Shown piece by piece: positions 22,623-30,700 of a stretch of DNA of 64,000 nucleotides. A model generated the notes under the pieces. It ran no database searches, was not told the DNA's origin, and saw only the letters and a list, made by a program, of their open reading frames with translations. The DNA comes from Streptomyces sp. ITFR-21 (GTDB taxonomy: Bacteria; Actinomycetota; Actinomycetes; Streptomycetales; Streptomycetaceae): contig NZ_CP134605.1 of assembly GCF_031844685.1 (NCBI RefSeq), positions 1,583,501 to 1,647,500 on the forward strand, given 5' to 3'. A program made the translations under genes and the position numbers. How positions within the stretch are numbered: position 1 is the first letter of the stretch; each line of letters begins with the position of its first letter.

Positions 22623-22837
22623 CGGGACGGTAGCAGTCCGGTACGGATCGTGCGCCAATGGGCATACCCACTCCCTCGGTCATGATCACCCCCGTACGAT
22701 GACACCGTCCCGAATATGAGCACCAGGTATGACCAAGTCACCAGGTACGGTCACGTACCGACAGCCGAGCGCGTTCGGCACCGCCGAACTCCGCGGAACC
22801 ACCGAATGAACCGAATCGACAAAGGACAGGACCTGAC

Positions 22838-23677
22838 GTGAACATCCGCTCCCTGACCCGAGGTGACGGCGCGGTCATCGGAGCAGCGGTGCTGCTCCTG
22901 ATCTCCTCGTTCCTCCCGTTCTTCAGCTACAAGGTGTCCTTCGCGGGCGCGGAGTCCTCGCAGAACCTGTGGCACTCGGGCCTCTTCCCCATCCTCCCGT
23001 CGGTGACGCTGGCCGCGCTCGTGGCCGCCGCGGCGGTCTTCCTGGCCCGCTCGGGGCAGTTCGACGACCGTCAGCCGCTCGGGCTCTCCCTTGAGCAGTG
23101 GGGAGTGGCGATCTCGCTGTTCGTCGGCTGGACCGCCGTGTGGGCGACCCTCTTCAACAACCCCGACGGCGTCAGCAAGGGCATCGGCAACTGGCTGACG
23201 CTGATCTTCGGCGTGGTCATCGGGGTCGCGGCCCCGCTGCGCACCCGGCTGCCCGCCCTCCAGGCGCCGCTGCTGAACGCGCCGCGTCCCGCCCCCCAGC
23301 CGTACGGTGCCGGCGCGCCGCTGACCGGTGGCGCGCAGCCGTACGGTGCCGCCCCGCAGCAGGCGGGTTACGGCTACCCCGGTGGCGCGCAGTCCGTGGA
23401 CCCGTCGTACGGCCAGGCCGCCCAGCAGACCACGCCGTACGGCGCCGCCCCGCAGGCCGCGGCCCACGCGCCGGCCGCCGAGTTCACCGCGTTCTGGTTC
23501 GCGGTGCCGGTGCCGCGCCCGCTGTACGCGGAGGACGGCTCCGGCGCCCAGATCGCCGAACTGACCCCCGGCACCTGGTACCTGGCGGTCGACCAGCACG
23601 GACAGTCGCTGATCGCCCAGACCCAGGACGGGCGCCGCGGGGTGCTCCAGGACAGCAGCGGCATCCAGCGGGGCTGA
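22838..23677 (+). CDS. Integral membrane protein with Pro/Gln/Tyr-rich linker
   Basis: 279 residues. Four predicted transmembrane helices lie in the first ~150 residues (GAAVLLLISSFLPFFSYKV, VTLAALVAAAAVFLARSG, WGVAISLFVGWTAVWATLF, WLTLIFGVVIGVAAPL). Next comes a flexible segment with repeated QPYGA and AQPYGAAPQ motifs, and a C-terminal ~65-residue globular domain (FTAFWFAVPVPRPLYAEDG, WYLAVDQHGQSLIAQTQDGR) that looks like a small SH3-like or tyrosine-lyase-type barrel. The membrane half resembles DUF5336-like proteins. No enzymatic motif is seen. GTG 22838 has aggac upstream. Role unknown, possibly envelope-related together with the next small membrane gene. Confidence 0.8.
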   Translation: MNIRSLTRGDGAVIGAAVLLLISSFLPFFSYKVSFAGAESSQNLWHSGLFPILPSVTLAALVAAAAVFLARSGQFDDRQPLGLSLEQWGVAISLFVGWTAVWATLFNNPDGVSKGIGNWLTLIFGVVIGVAAPLRTRLPALQAPLLNAPRPAPQPYGAGAPLTGGAQPYGAAPQQAGYGYPGGAQSVDPSYGQAAQQTTPYGAAPQAAAHAPAAEFTAFWFAVPVPRPLYAEDGSGAQIAELTPGTWYLAVDQHGQSLIAQTQDGRRGVLQDSSGIQRG

Positions 23678-23830
23678 TCGCCTCCGCTCCGCCGACCGGC
23701 TCTACCCGCGGTCTGCGGGCCCGCGACGTCTCCACCGCTGTTCCGGCGGCCGGTTCCCCCTGTGCCGGGGGACCGGCCGCCGCCGTTTCCGGTGGAGTTT
23801 CAATCACCCGTTCGAGGCAATGCGAGAGGC

Positions 23831-24118
23831 ATGGCCAGACGGTATGGCGGCAACCCCGCCGCGGTGATCATCCTCATCGCCGCAGACATCGCAGCACTGA
23901 TCCTGATCCTGTGGATCCTCTTCTTCGTCTTCGACGCCAACCGCGCGAACGACCTGGTCGACTGGGTGCACCACTCGGCCAACTGGCTGGCGGGCTGGTC
24001 GAAGGACCTCTTCACCGTGCACAACCTCAAGTGGCGCACGGTTCTCAACTACGGCCTGCCCGCGGCGGTCTACCTGCTGGTGGCGCATGCCGTCGCGGGC
24101 CGGGTGAACCGGGCCTGA
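23831..24118 (+). CDS. Small membrane protein (95 aa)
   Basis: Two transmembrane segments are evident: AAVIILIAADIAALILILWI at about residues 10-32 and NYGLPAAVYLLVAHAVAG near the C-terminus. Between them is an amphipathic linker VDWVHHSANWLAGWSKD. ATG 23831 gives MARRYGGNP, a sensible positive N-terminus; the longer in-frame start at 23762 would add Pro-rich residues. I recognise the type from streptomycete genomes (conserved small integral membrane protein) but know no function. It follows the four-helix membrane protein and converges with the toroid-fold gene. Confidence 0.78.
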   Translation: MARRYGGNPAAVIILIAADIAALILILWILFFVFDANRANDLVDWVHHSANWLAGWSKDLFTVHNLKWRTVLNYGLPAAVYLLVAHAVAGRVNRA

Positions 24119-24193
24119 CCGGCACGGGCCGGACGCCGGGAAGCGGGCCGGCCGGATGCCGGGAACCGCTTTCGGCAGCACCGCGGCAGCACC

Positions 24194-25279
24194 TCAGCAG
24201 CAGCCGGGCGGCAGTCCGTCCGGCAGCCGCTCACCTCCGAAGACGGCGGTGGTCGCCTCATGTCCCCCGAGCGCGGCCACCGCCAACAGCATCGCGCCCG
24301 CCGTCCAGGTGGTGCGCTCGACCGGCCACACCTCCTGGTTCTCGAACTCGTAGCCCGTCCAGTACAGGCCGTCGTCGGCCCGCAGGTGCTGGATGTCGGC
24401 CAGGATCCGCACCGCGCGGTCGGACTCCCCCACCGCCCAGAGCGCCAGCGCGAGTTCGGCGCTCTCACCGCCGGTGACCCACGGGTTGGGAAGCACGCAG
24501 CGCACCCCCTGCCCCGGCACCACGAACCGCGCCCAGCCCTCCTCGATCCGTTCCAGGGCGCGCGGTCCGCGCAGCGCCCCGGACAGCACCGGGTAGTACC
24601 AGTCCATCGAGTACCGGCTCTTGTCGAGGAACCGCTCCGGGTGCCGGCGGATCGCGTGGCCGAGCGCGCCGGTGGCCAACTCCCAGCCGGGCTGCGGCTC
24701 TTCGCGGTGCTCGGCAATGGCCAGCGCGCAGCGCAGGGCGTGCTGCACCGATGAACTCCCGGTCAGCAGCGCGTCGGTGACGGCCCGTCCGGTGGCCTCC
24801 CGCTTCCAGCCGATCTGGCCGCCCGGCTGCTGCAGCGCGAGCACGAACTCCACGGCCGCGTAGACGTAGGGCCACATGCGGTCCAGGAAAGCGTCGTCGC
24901 CGGTGGACAGGTAGTGGTGCCAGACGCCGACCGCCGGGTACGCGCAGAAGTTGGACTCCCGGCCGCGGTCGGTGGGCCGTTCCGGGTCGCCGTCCTGGTA
25001 TCCGGCGTACCAGGAGCCGTCGGGGTTCTGGTGCCGGGCCAGCCAGGTGTACGCGGCCGCCGCCCGGTCGTGCTCGCCCGCCGCGTCCAGCGCCATCGCC
25101 GCCTCCACGTGGTCCCACGGGTCCAGGTGGTGGCCGGGGAACCACGGGATCGCGCCGTCGGGGCGCTGGGCCGCGGCGATGGCGGCGACCGTGCCGGCGG
25201 CCTGCTCCGCGGTCAGTACGCCGGGCAGCACCAGCTGTTCGAGGCTGCCCTGGCCCTGCTCCTGGTCGGGCCAGGTCAC
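24194..25279 (-). CDS. Alpha/alpha-toroid protein (prenyltransferase/glycosidase-like)
   Basis: 361 residues of repeated helical pairs: AAQRPDGAIPWFPGHHLDPW, ARHQNPDGSWYAGYQDG, FLDRMWPYVYAAVEFVLALQ, DDGLYWTGYEFENQEVWPVE. The QNPDGSW-type turns are those of squalene-cyclase/prenyltransferase repeats, which is how such genes are usually labelled. The (alpha/alpha)6 layout also fits GH15-like glycosidases. No DxDD cyclase motif is present, so a class II terpene cyclase is unlikely. GTG 25279 overlaps the methyltransferase stop in GTGA. As last gene of the glycosyltransferase-methyltransferase operon it probably works on the same glycosylated compound. Confidence 0.78.
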   Translation of the reverse strand: MTWPDQEQGQGSLEQLVLPGVLTAEQAAGTVAAIAAAQRPDGAIPWFPGHHLDPWDHVEAAMALDAAGEHDRAAAAYTWLARHQNPDGSWYAGYQDGDPERPTDRGRESNFCAYPAVGVWHHYLSTGDDAFLDRMWPYVYAAVEFVLALQQPGGQIGWKREATGRAVTDALLTGSSSVQHALRCALAIAEHREEPQPGWELATGALGHAIRRHPERFLDKSRYSMDWYYPVLSGALRGPRALERIEEGWARFVVPGQGVRCVLPNPWVTGGESAELALALWAVGESDRAVRILADIQHLRADDGLYWTGYEFENQEVWPVERTTWTAGAMLLAVAALGGHEATTAVFGGERLPDGLPPGCC

Positions 25280-26010
25280 TTGACCGCGCTCGCGGGCAGG
25301 TGCGGCTTGGTCGCGTACGCCACGAAGCTCTTGCCGATCACCGGGTTGAGCGCCTGCTCGGCGAGGCGGGTGGCCAGCGGCTTCTTCATGATGTCCCACA
25401 CCAGCAGCCTGTGGTACAGCTTCACCGGCAGCACCTGGTCGTTGTCGACGCCCAGCGCGCACTTGAGCCACCAGTAGGGCGCGTGCAGCCCGTGCGCGTG
25501 GTGCGTGCCGTACGGTTCCAGGCCCGCCTCGCGCATCCGGCCGAGGAGTTCGTCGGCCTTGTAGATGCGGATGTGGCCGCCCTCGACCTCGTGGTACGCG
25601 TCGGACAGCGCCCAGCAGACCTTCTCCGGGCCGTAGCGCGGCACGGTCACCGCGATCCGGCCGCCGGGCCGCAGCACCCGGACCATCTCGGCGAGCACCC
25701 CCTTGTCGTCGGGGATGTGCTCCATCACCTCGGAGATGATCACCACGTCGAAGCTGTCGTCGGGGAACGGCAGCCGGAGCGCGTCGCCCTCCAGGGCGGC
25801 CGCCGTGGCGCCCCGCGGGGCCTCGCCGGCCTCGGCCATCGCCGCGAACCACCGGGCGACCTCGCGGATCTCCCCGCCGTCGCGGTCCAGCGCGACCACC
25901 CGCGCGCCGCGCCGGTAGCACTCGAAGGCGTGCCGCCCGCCGCCGCAGCCGAGGTCCAGGACCCGGTCGCCCGCGGCGACCGGAAAGCGGGCGAAGTCGA
26001 CGGTCAGCAT
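25276..26010 (-). CDS. Class I SAM-dependent methyltransferase
   Basis: 244 residues. Motif I VLDLGCGGGRHAFECYRRG at about residues 18-36, motif II VVALDRDGGEI, motif IV FDVVIISEVMEHIPD, motif V MVRVLRPGGRIAVTVPR. The C-terminal part HAHGLHAPYWWLKCALG and LWDIMKKPLA-like residues (VWDIMKKPLATR) are typical of a family adjacent to GT4 glycosyltransferases. ATG 26010 overlaps the glycosyltransferase TGA by one base and the end overlaps the toroid gene, so the three genes are translationally coupled. Likely methylates a sugar or lipid made by the operon; the acceptor is unknown. Confidence 0.88.
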   Translation of the reverse strand: MLTVDFARFPVAAGDRVLDLGCGGGRHAFECYRRGARVVALDRDGGEIREVARWFAAMAEAGEAPRGATAAALEGDALRLPFPDDSFDVVIISEVMEHIPDDKGVLAEMVRVLRPGGRIAVTVPRYGPEKVCWALSDAYHEVEGGHIRIYKADELLGRMREAGLEPYGTHHAHGLHAPYWWLKCALGVDNDQVLPVKLYHRLLVWDIMKKPLATRLAEQALNPVIGKSFVAYATKPHLPASAVK

Positions 26011-27383
26011 CAGCGATCGCTCCCCACGGTGGTTCCCGTTCGTGCGGTGGTGGTGCGGGCTGCGGGCGCGGCCGGGGCCGGGGCCTGCTCGGCGATGGCC
26101 GTCCGGTACAGCTCGGCGGTGGACTGGGCCGCGCGGGTCCAGGTGAAGCGCGCCAGCACCCGGGCGCGGCCCGCGGCGCCCAGGCGGCGGCGCAGCCCGG
26201 GGTCGCCGAGCAGCCGTTCCAGGGCGGTGGTCAGCGCGGCCGGGTCGCCCGGCGGCACCGCCAGGCAGCTCTCGCCGTCCGGCCCGGCGACCTCCGGGAT
26301 GGCGCCGCCGGTGGTGGCGACCAGCGGCGTACCGGTGGCCATGGCCTCGGCGGCGGGCAGCGAGAAGCCCTCGTAGAGCGACGGCACGCAGGCCACCTCG
26401 GCGCCGCGGATCAGGTCCACCAGGTCCGCGTCGCTGATGCCCTTGACGAACGCGACCGCGCCGCCGAGCCCGTACCGCTCGATCGCCTCGGCGACCGGGC
26501 CCTTGGCGGGGCGGGTGCCGACGACCACCAGGTGCGCGTCGGGGCGGCCGGCCCGCAGCTTCGCCAGCGCCTCGACCAGGAAGACCAGGCCCTTGAGCGG
26601 TACGTCGGCGCTGGCGGTGGTGACGATCCGGCCGGGGATCTCGGGTACCGCCGGGTCGGGCGAGAACAGGCGGGTGTCGGCGCCGACCGGCACGGTGTGG
26701 ATCCGCTCCGGCCGCACCCCGAGGTCCTCGGCGATCTCGTCCTTGGAGGACCCGGAGACGGTCAGCACCGACGGCAGCCGGCGCGCGACGCGCCCTTGCA
26801 TGCGGGTGAAGCCGTACCAGCGGCGGAGCGACAGCCGCCGCTTCCAGCTGTCGGCGGCGGCCAGTTCGAGCCGGCGGTCCACCGTGATCGGGTGGTGGAT
26901 GGTGGTGACCAGCGCCAGGCCGAGCCGGTCCAGGCCCAACAGGCCGTAGCCGAGGGTCTGGTTGTCGTGCACCACGTCGAAGTCGGTCCGGCGGGCGGCC
27001 AGATGGCGGCGGGCGCGCAGGCTGAAGGTGAGCGGCTCGGGGAAGCCGCCGGTCCACATGGTGGCGACCTCCAGCGCGTCGATCCAGTCCCGGTACTCGC
27101 CGCGTCCGGGCGTACGGAACGGGTCGGGCTCCCGGTACAGGTCCAGGCTGGGCAGCTCGGTGAGGGTGACACCGCCGCCCACCGCGTCGAGCACGGGGTA
27201 CGGCTGCGCGCCGATCACCTCGACGTGGTGGCCGAGCGCGGCCAGCTCGCGGGACAGGTGCCGGACGTAGACGCCCTGGCCGCCGACGAAAGGATTGCCC
27301 TTGTAGCTGAGCAGCGCGATCCGCAGCGGGGTGTCCGGGCCCGGTGCGGCGGAGGAGGTCGCGGCGGCCCCTGCTGAGGTCAC
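26010..27383 (-). CDS. GT4-family glycosyltransferase
   Basis: 457 residues with the GT-B fold. The N-terminal domain starts IALLSYKGNPFVGGQGVYVR (acceptor side, Gly-rich loop) and has VVHDNQTLGYGLL and TTIHHPITVD. The C-terminal nucleotide-sugar domain has VPVGADTRLFSP, TTASADVPLKGLVFLVEALA, and the E-x7-E element SLYEGFSLPAAEAMATGTPLV. It is a retaining enzyme likely using a UDP- or GDP-sugar. GTG 27383 follows AAGGGGG. The Thr/Ala-rich tail after residue 430 is probably disordered. It heads an operon with the methyltransferase and toroid-fold genes, and its promoter contains a KstR-type operator. Confidence 0.9.
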   Translation of the reverse strand: MTSAGAAATSSAAPGPDTPLRIALLSYKGNPFVGGQGVYVRHLSRELAALGHHVEVIGAQPYPVLDAVGGGVTLTELPSLDLYREPDPFRTPGRGEYRDWIDALEVATMWTGGFPEPLTFSLRARRHLAARRTDFDVVHDNQTLGYGLLGLDRLGLALVTTIHHPITVDRRLELAAADSWKRRLSLRRWYGFTRMQGRVARRLPSVLTVSGSSKDEIAEDLGVRPERIHTVPVGADTRLFSPDPAVPEIPGRIVTTASADVPLKGLVFLVEALAKLRAGRPDAHLVVVGTRPAKGPVAEAIERYGLGGAVAFVKGISDADLVDLIRGAEVACVPSLYEGFSLPAAEAMATGTPLVATTGGAIPEVAGPDGESCLAVPPGDPAALTTALERLLGDPGLRRRLGAAGRARVLARFTWTRAAQSTAELYRTAIAEQAPAPAAPAARTTTARTGTTVGSDR

Positions 27384-27436
27384 TCAGACCCCCTTCTCGC
27401 TGCGGTCGGGCCAGGGCCCGACCGGTCGCGCTAATC

Positions 27437-27450
27437 TAGAACAAGTTTCA
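27437..27450. promoter_or_regulatory. KstR-type operator TAGAACAAGTTTCA
   Basis: The 14-mer TAGAACAAGTTTCA fits the pattern TnnAACnnGTTnnA known for the TetR-family regulator KstR of mycobacteria and rhodococci. It lies 54 bp before the glycosyltransferase start and about 145 bp before the KstR-like TetR gene, in the only AT-richer spot of this divergent intergenic region. Binding would repress the GT operon and probably the regulator. Confidence 0.65.
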
Positions 27451-27593
27451 GACGTGATGGTACAGAAGGCGAATCCGCCCGGCCCGGGAAGGTCCCCCCG
27501 GGCACCCCCTCCGGCGATGCGCACCACGGCTCCCGCCTGCCATCATGCACAGGCGCCGGCGACGGCGCGAGACAGCGGTGAGGCGGCAGGCAC

Positions 27594-28478
27594 ATGGCAG
27601 TGGGTACCGCGCGAACCGGCTCCGGCGCCCCTGGCGGCGAGGCGGGGGCCGCCGCGGGCGGCGCGGGAGCGCCCGGCGGCGCGGGAGTGCCCGGCGGCCG
27701 GACGGGTGGCGGCGCGGGTACGGGCGCGGGTGGCGGCGCGGGAGCGACCGACGCGGGGGCCGACGCCGGAGCGGGTGCCGGCGCGGACACGGGTGGGGGC
27801 GCGGAGACGGGTGGGAGCGCAAGGTTCGGCGGCCGTACGAAGGGCGCCGCGGGGGCGGGCCCCCGGGTCAGAACGGCGCCGCCGCCGCTGACCGAGCGGC
27901 AGGAGGCGCGGCGGCGCCGCATTCTGGACGCCAGCACCCGGCTCGCCTGCGGAGGCGGGTTCGACGCCGTGCAGATGCGGGAGGTCGCCGAGAGCTCGGG
28001 GGTCGCGCTGGGCACCCTCTACCGCTACTTCCCGTCCAAGATCCACCTGCTGGTCGCCACCATGGAGGACCAGCTGGGACAGCTCCACGGCACGCTGCGC
28101 AAGCGCCCGCCGGCCGCGACCGCCCCCGGCGAACGGGTCGCCGAAACGCTGCTGCGCGCCTTCCGCACCCTCCAGCGCGAGCCGCAGCTCGCCGACGCCA
28201 TGGTCCGGGCGCTGATCTTCGCCGACCGCTCGGTCAGCGCGGAGGTCGCCACCGTCGCCCGGCTGACCAGGACGATCATCGTCGACGCCATGACCCCGAC
28301 CCCGGCCCCGACCCCCACCGGCGCCCGCCTCTGCGCCGTCCGGGTGATCGAGCACACCTGGCACGCCGCCCTGGTCAGCTGGCTCACCGGCCGCTCGACC
28401 GCCACCGAGGCCACCCAGGACATCCGCACGGTCTGCACCCTCCTCGACCCCCTCCCCCCGGCGGACACCGGCCGCTGA
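27594..28478 (+). CDS. KstR-like TetR regulator with Gly/Ala-rich N-terminus
   Basis: 294 residues. The TetR domain is at about residues 98-290. Its helix-turn-helix and flanks (ERQEARRRRILDASTRLA, VQMREVAESSGVALGTLYRY, FPSKIHLL) match the KstR group closely (RRxRILDAsxxLA, GxeavqMRxVAe-x-VALGTLYRYFPSK). Residues 1-95 are a low-complexity Gly/Ala/Thr tail absent from typical KstR (about 200 residues); it may be disordered, or translation may begin further in. ATG 27594 is the only ATG upstream of the HTH in this frame with a purine-rich leader. In mycobacteria KstR senses acyl-CoA steroid intermediates. Here no sterol genes are near, so the ligand may be another acyl-CoA. It diverges from the GT operon. 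Confidence 0.82.
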   Translation: MAVGTARTGSGAPGGEAGAAAGGAGAPGGAGVPGGRTGGGAGTGAGGGAGATDAGADAGAGAGADTGGGAETGGSARFGGRTKGAAGAGPRVRTAPPPLTERQEARRRRILDASTRLACGGGFDAVQMREVAESSGVALGTLYRYFPSKIHLLVATMEDQLGQLHGTLRKRPPAATAPGERVAETLLRAFRTLQREPQLADAMVRALIFADRSVSAEVATVARLTRTIIVDAMTPTPAPTPTGARLCAVRVIEHTWHAALVSWLTGRSTATEATQDIRTVCTLLDPLPPADTGR

Positions 28479-29108
28479 AGGGGACGGCCGAGTGCTGGCG
28501 GTTCGATTTCGGCCAGGCCGGTGTTCGAATGGGAGGCGTGGCGCTGCCGGTTCCCGGCCAGGAGGGTGCGGAATCTGGTCGACGGGTCGCCGGGTGGGGC
28601 CGGGGCGGTGCGGCGGCGGGGGGGCGCGCGCGGGTGGCGGAGGGGGCGGGGTTGGGGCGGGGTTGGGGCGGGCCGGGCGGGGGGACGCCGGGCGACGGGC
28701 CGGGGGCGGGGGCGGCGGGCGCCGCTCCTCCCGGGCGGCGGGGTCCGGGCCCGGGGGAGGCGTACGGGCACTCCCGCGGCGGCGTGCGCGCCGCCGGAGC
28801 CGCCGCCGGCAGGGCGCCCCGGGCGCCGACGACGGCCGTGGGCGCGGCGCGGTGGCTCCGTAAGGCCGTTGTCCTGGCCGGATTTCGCCCGACCGGGCCG
28901 CCCCACCACGGGTTCGGCGGCCCTCAGCGGTGCACCCGAGCAACAAGCAGACCGCACAAGGGAGTTGACTGTCCGCATACGATTACCCCAGAAGGGGTTA
29001 TGGGGCAATAATGCACCTCTGCAACTTTGTCTCCGAATTTTCCAGAAACGATCTGGACCCCGCGAGAGCGGAACGGCACACTCAGAACCAGCGTCAAGAA
29101 GGGACACC
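28479..29108. other. 630-bp gap with G-quadruplex-prone tract
   Basis: No gene is supported; open frames are side effects of extreme GC. Around 28606-28695 the plus strand carries many G-runs (gggcggggttggggcggggttggggc, shown shorter as ggggcggggttggggc), enough for one or more G-quadruplexes. From about 28960 to 29070 composition falls (tgcaactttgtctccgaatt), probably holding the promoter of the XRE gene at 29109. Confidence 0.55.
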
Positions 29109-29963
29109 ATGCCGCTCAGAAGCACCGCAACCGCCCGCCAGGAGCGCCTCGGTGCGGAGCTACGGAAGATGCGGGAGGCCGCTGGCACCACCGCCCGGGA
29201 TACCGCGCGGCTGCTCGGCACCGACCCGGCGAAGGTGAGTCACATCGAGGCGGGCCGACTGGGCGTCAGCGAGGAGCGGTTACGCCGTCTCGCCGCGTTC
29301 TACGAGTGCGGGGACACCGCGCTCATCGACGCCCTCGTCGTGATGGCCAACGCACAGGGCCGCAAAGGCTGGTGGGAGGCGTACCGCGGTGTCGTACCCG
29401 CGGGCCTGCTCGACGTGGCCGAACTGGAACACCATGCGACGCACCTGCGGACCATCCAGATCACCCACATCCCCGGGGTGTTCCAGACCGAGGACTACAC
29501 CCGTACGGTCTTCGGCTACGCGATACCCCAGCTTCCGGACAACGAACTGGAGGCGCGGGTCGCCCACCGCCTCGAACGCTCCGGAGTGCTCTACCGGGAC
29601 GCCGCGCCGCCGTACGAGGCGCTGATCCACGAGGCGGCGCTGCGGATGCGGTTCGGTGGCGGCAAAGTGGCGCGCGCCCAGTTGGAGCACATCCAGGAAC
29701 TGAGCCACCTGCCGCACATAAGCGTCCGCGTCATCCCCTTCACGGCCGACGGCCATATCGGGTCCGGGCACGCGATGCTCTACGCGAGCGGCCCGGTGCG
29801 CCCGCTCGACACCGTGCAGATCGACTCCGCGCACGGCATCAGCTTCCTGCACGCGGCACCGCACCTGAACAACTACCGCCTTCTGTACGACTCCCTTTCC
29901 GAGGTGGCCCTCGACCGGTCCCGGTCACGTGACTTCATCCACACCATCTCCCGAGACCTCTGA
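29109..29963 (+). CDS. XRE-family regulator with DUF5753 domain, TTA codon
   Basis: 284 residues. HTH at about residues 12-65 (ARDTARLLGTDPAKVSHIEA), then the DUF5753 domain (IQITHIPGVFQTEDYTRTVF, YEALIHEAALRMRFGGGKV, ISVRVIPFTADGHIGSGHAM, RLLYDSLSEVALDRSRSRDF). ATG 29109 is preceded by AAGAAGGGAC. Leu58 is encoded by TTA at 29280-29282, one of only two TTA codons I find in genes of this window. Translation should therefore need the rare tRNA bldA and be tied to development. The next gene, 13 bp downstream, is its DUF397 partner. Confidence 0.92.
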   Translation: MPLRSTATARQERLGAELRKMREAAGTTARDTARLLGTDPAKVSHIEAGRLGVSEERLRRLAAFYECGDTALIDALVVMANAQGRKGWWEAYRGVVPAGLLDVAELEHHATHLRTIQITHIPGVFQTEDYTRTVFGYAIPQLPDNELEARVAHRLERSGVLYRDAAPPYEALIHEAALRMRFGGGKVARAQLEHIQELSHLPHISVRVIPFTADGHIGSGHAMLYASGPVRPLDTVQIDSAHGISFLHAAPHLNNYRLLYDSLSEVALDRSRSRDFIHTISRDL

Positions 29964-29976
29964 AAGGCATCGACCC

Positions 29977-30165
29977 ATGACCGCGTCCCTGATTTGGCAG
30001 AAGTCCACGTACTCCCAGGAACAGGGCGAGTGCGTCGAGCTGGCCGCCGACGGGGGCGCGGTCCTGCTCCGCGAGAGCGACGCCCCGACGATCGTCCTCA
30101 CCACCACCCCTAAGGCGCTCGCCCGCTTCCTGCAGGGCATCAAGATCAGCCGCCGCGGCAGCTGA
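29977..30165 (+). CDS. DUF397 domain protein
   Basis: 62 residues, single DUF397 domain of normal length: IWQKSTYSQEQGECVELA at the start, VLLRESDAP in the middle, and TTPKALARFLQGIK at the end. ATG 29977 has gaaagg upstream. It is the co-transcribed partner of the DUF5753 regulator 13 bp upstream, so it indirectly shares the bldA dependence through coupling. A weak GC-rich hairpin (gcgcggcc / ggccgcgc, about 30211-30248) lies beyond the stop. Confidence 0.9.
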   Translation: MTASLIWQKSTYSQEQGECVELAADGGAVLLRESDAPTIVLTTTPKALARFLQGIKISRRGS

Positions 30166-30292
30166 GCGCGACGGTCCGGGCCCCGCCGGGGTCCGGGTTC
30201 GCCGCCAGGGGCGCGGCCGGGGCAGGTGCCGGAGCGCCGGGGCCGCGCGGGTTAGGGTGAGGCTCCCGTCCCCCGAAAGGCGGCTCGCTCCC

Positions 30293-30619
30293 ATGTCCCC
30301 GCACCGCCGCGCTGCCGCCCTCGCGGCCGTCACCGCGACCGCCCTCCTCGCCCTGACCGGGCCGGCCGCCGCGGGCGAACCGCGCACGGGCACCGCCGGG
30401 TACGCCGTACGGCAGGCCGGACAGGCCGCGGCGCCCGCCTCCGCCGCCGCGCCCGCTTCACCCTCCGCGTCCGCGCCGGGCGGGGAGAAGAAGGACCCGG
30501 AGCACAAGAAGAAGGACGGCGGGTCCAGCGCCGGTACCTGGCTGATCGTGGGGGTCTTCTTCGTCGCCAGTGTCGGCGTGGGCTTCCTGCTGAGCGGGCG
30601 CAGGCGGCGGCAGGACTGA
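30293..30619 (+). CDS. Small secreted/membrane-anchored protein (108 aa)
   Basis: Signal peptide at residues 1-27 (RRAAALAAVTATALLALTGP then AAA before the cut), an Ala/Ser/Pro-rich region, a charged spacer GGEKKDPEHKKKDGG, and a C-terminal transmembrane helix TWLIVGVFFVASVGVGFLLS followed by GRRRRQD. This is a sortase-like arrangement but without an LPxTG motif, so it should stay in the membrane with the central part outside. ATG 30293 has AAAGGCGG upstream. No family name is known to me. It converges with the disordered-protein gene. Confidence 0.75.
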   Translation: MSPHRRAAALAAVTATALLALTGPAAAGEPRTGTAGYAVRQAGQAAAPASAAAPASPSASAPGGEKKDPEHKKKDGGSSAGTWLIVGVFFVASVGVGFLLSGRRRRQD

Positions 30620-30700
30620 CGCCGACGACGCGCGGACCCGCAGGCCGGACGGCCCACGGGTCGCGGTGGTACGGGGGTCCGCCCCGAGGGCGGGTCGGCG

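Noticed and set aside
24194..25279. Class II terpene or squalene-hopene cyclase
   Set aside because: No DxDD motif, only 361 residues, and turns match generic alpha/alpha toroids.
28492..28863. Gly/Arg-rich open frames in the gap before the XRE gene
   Set aside because: Produced by G-runs; no ribosome site and no conserved composition.
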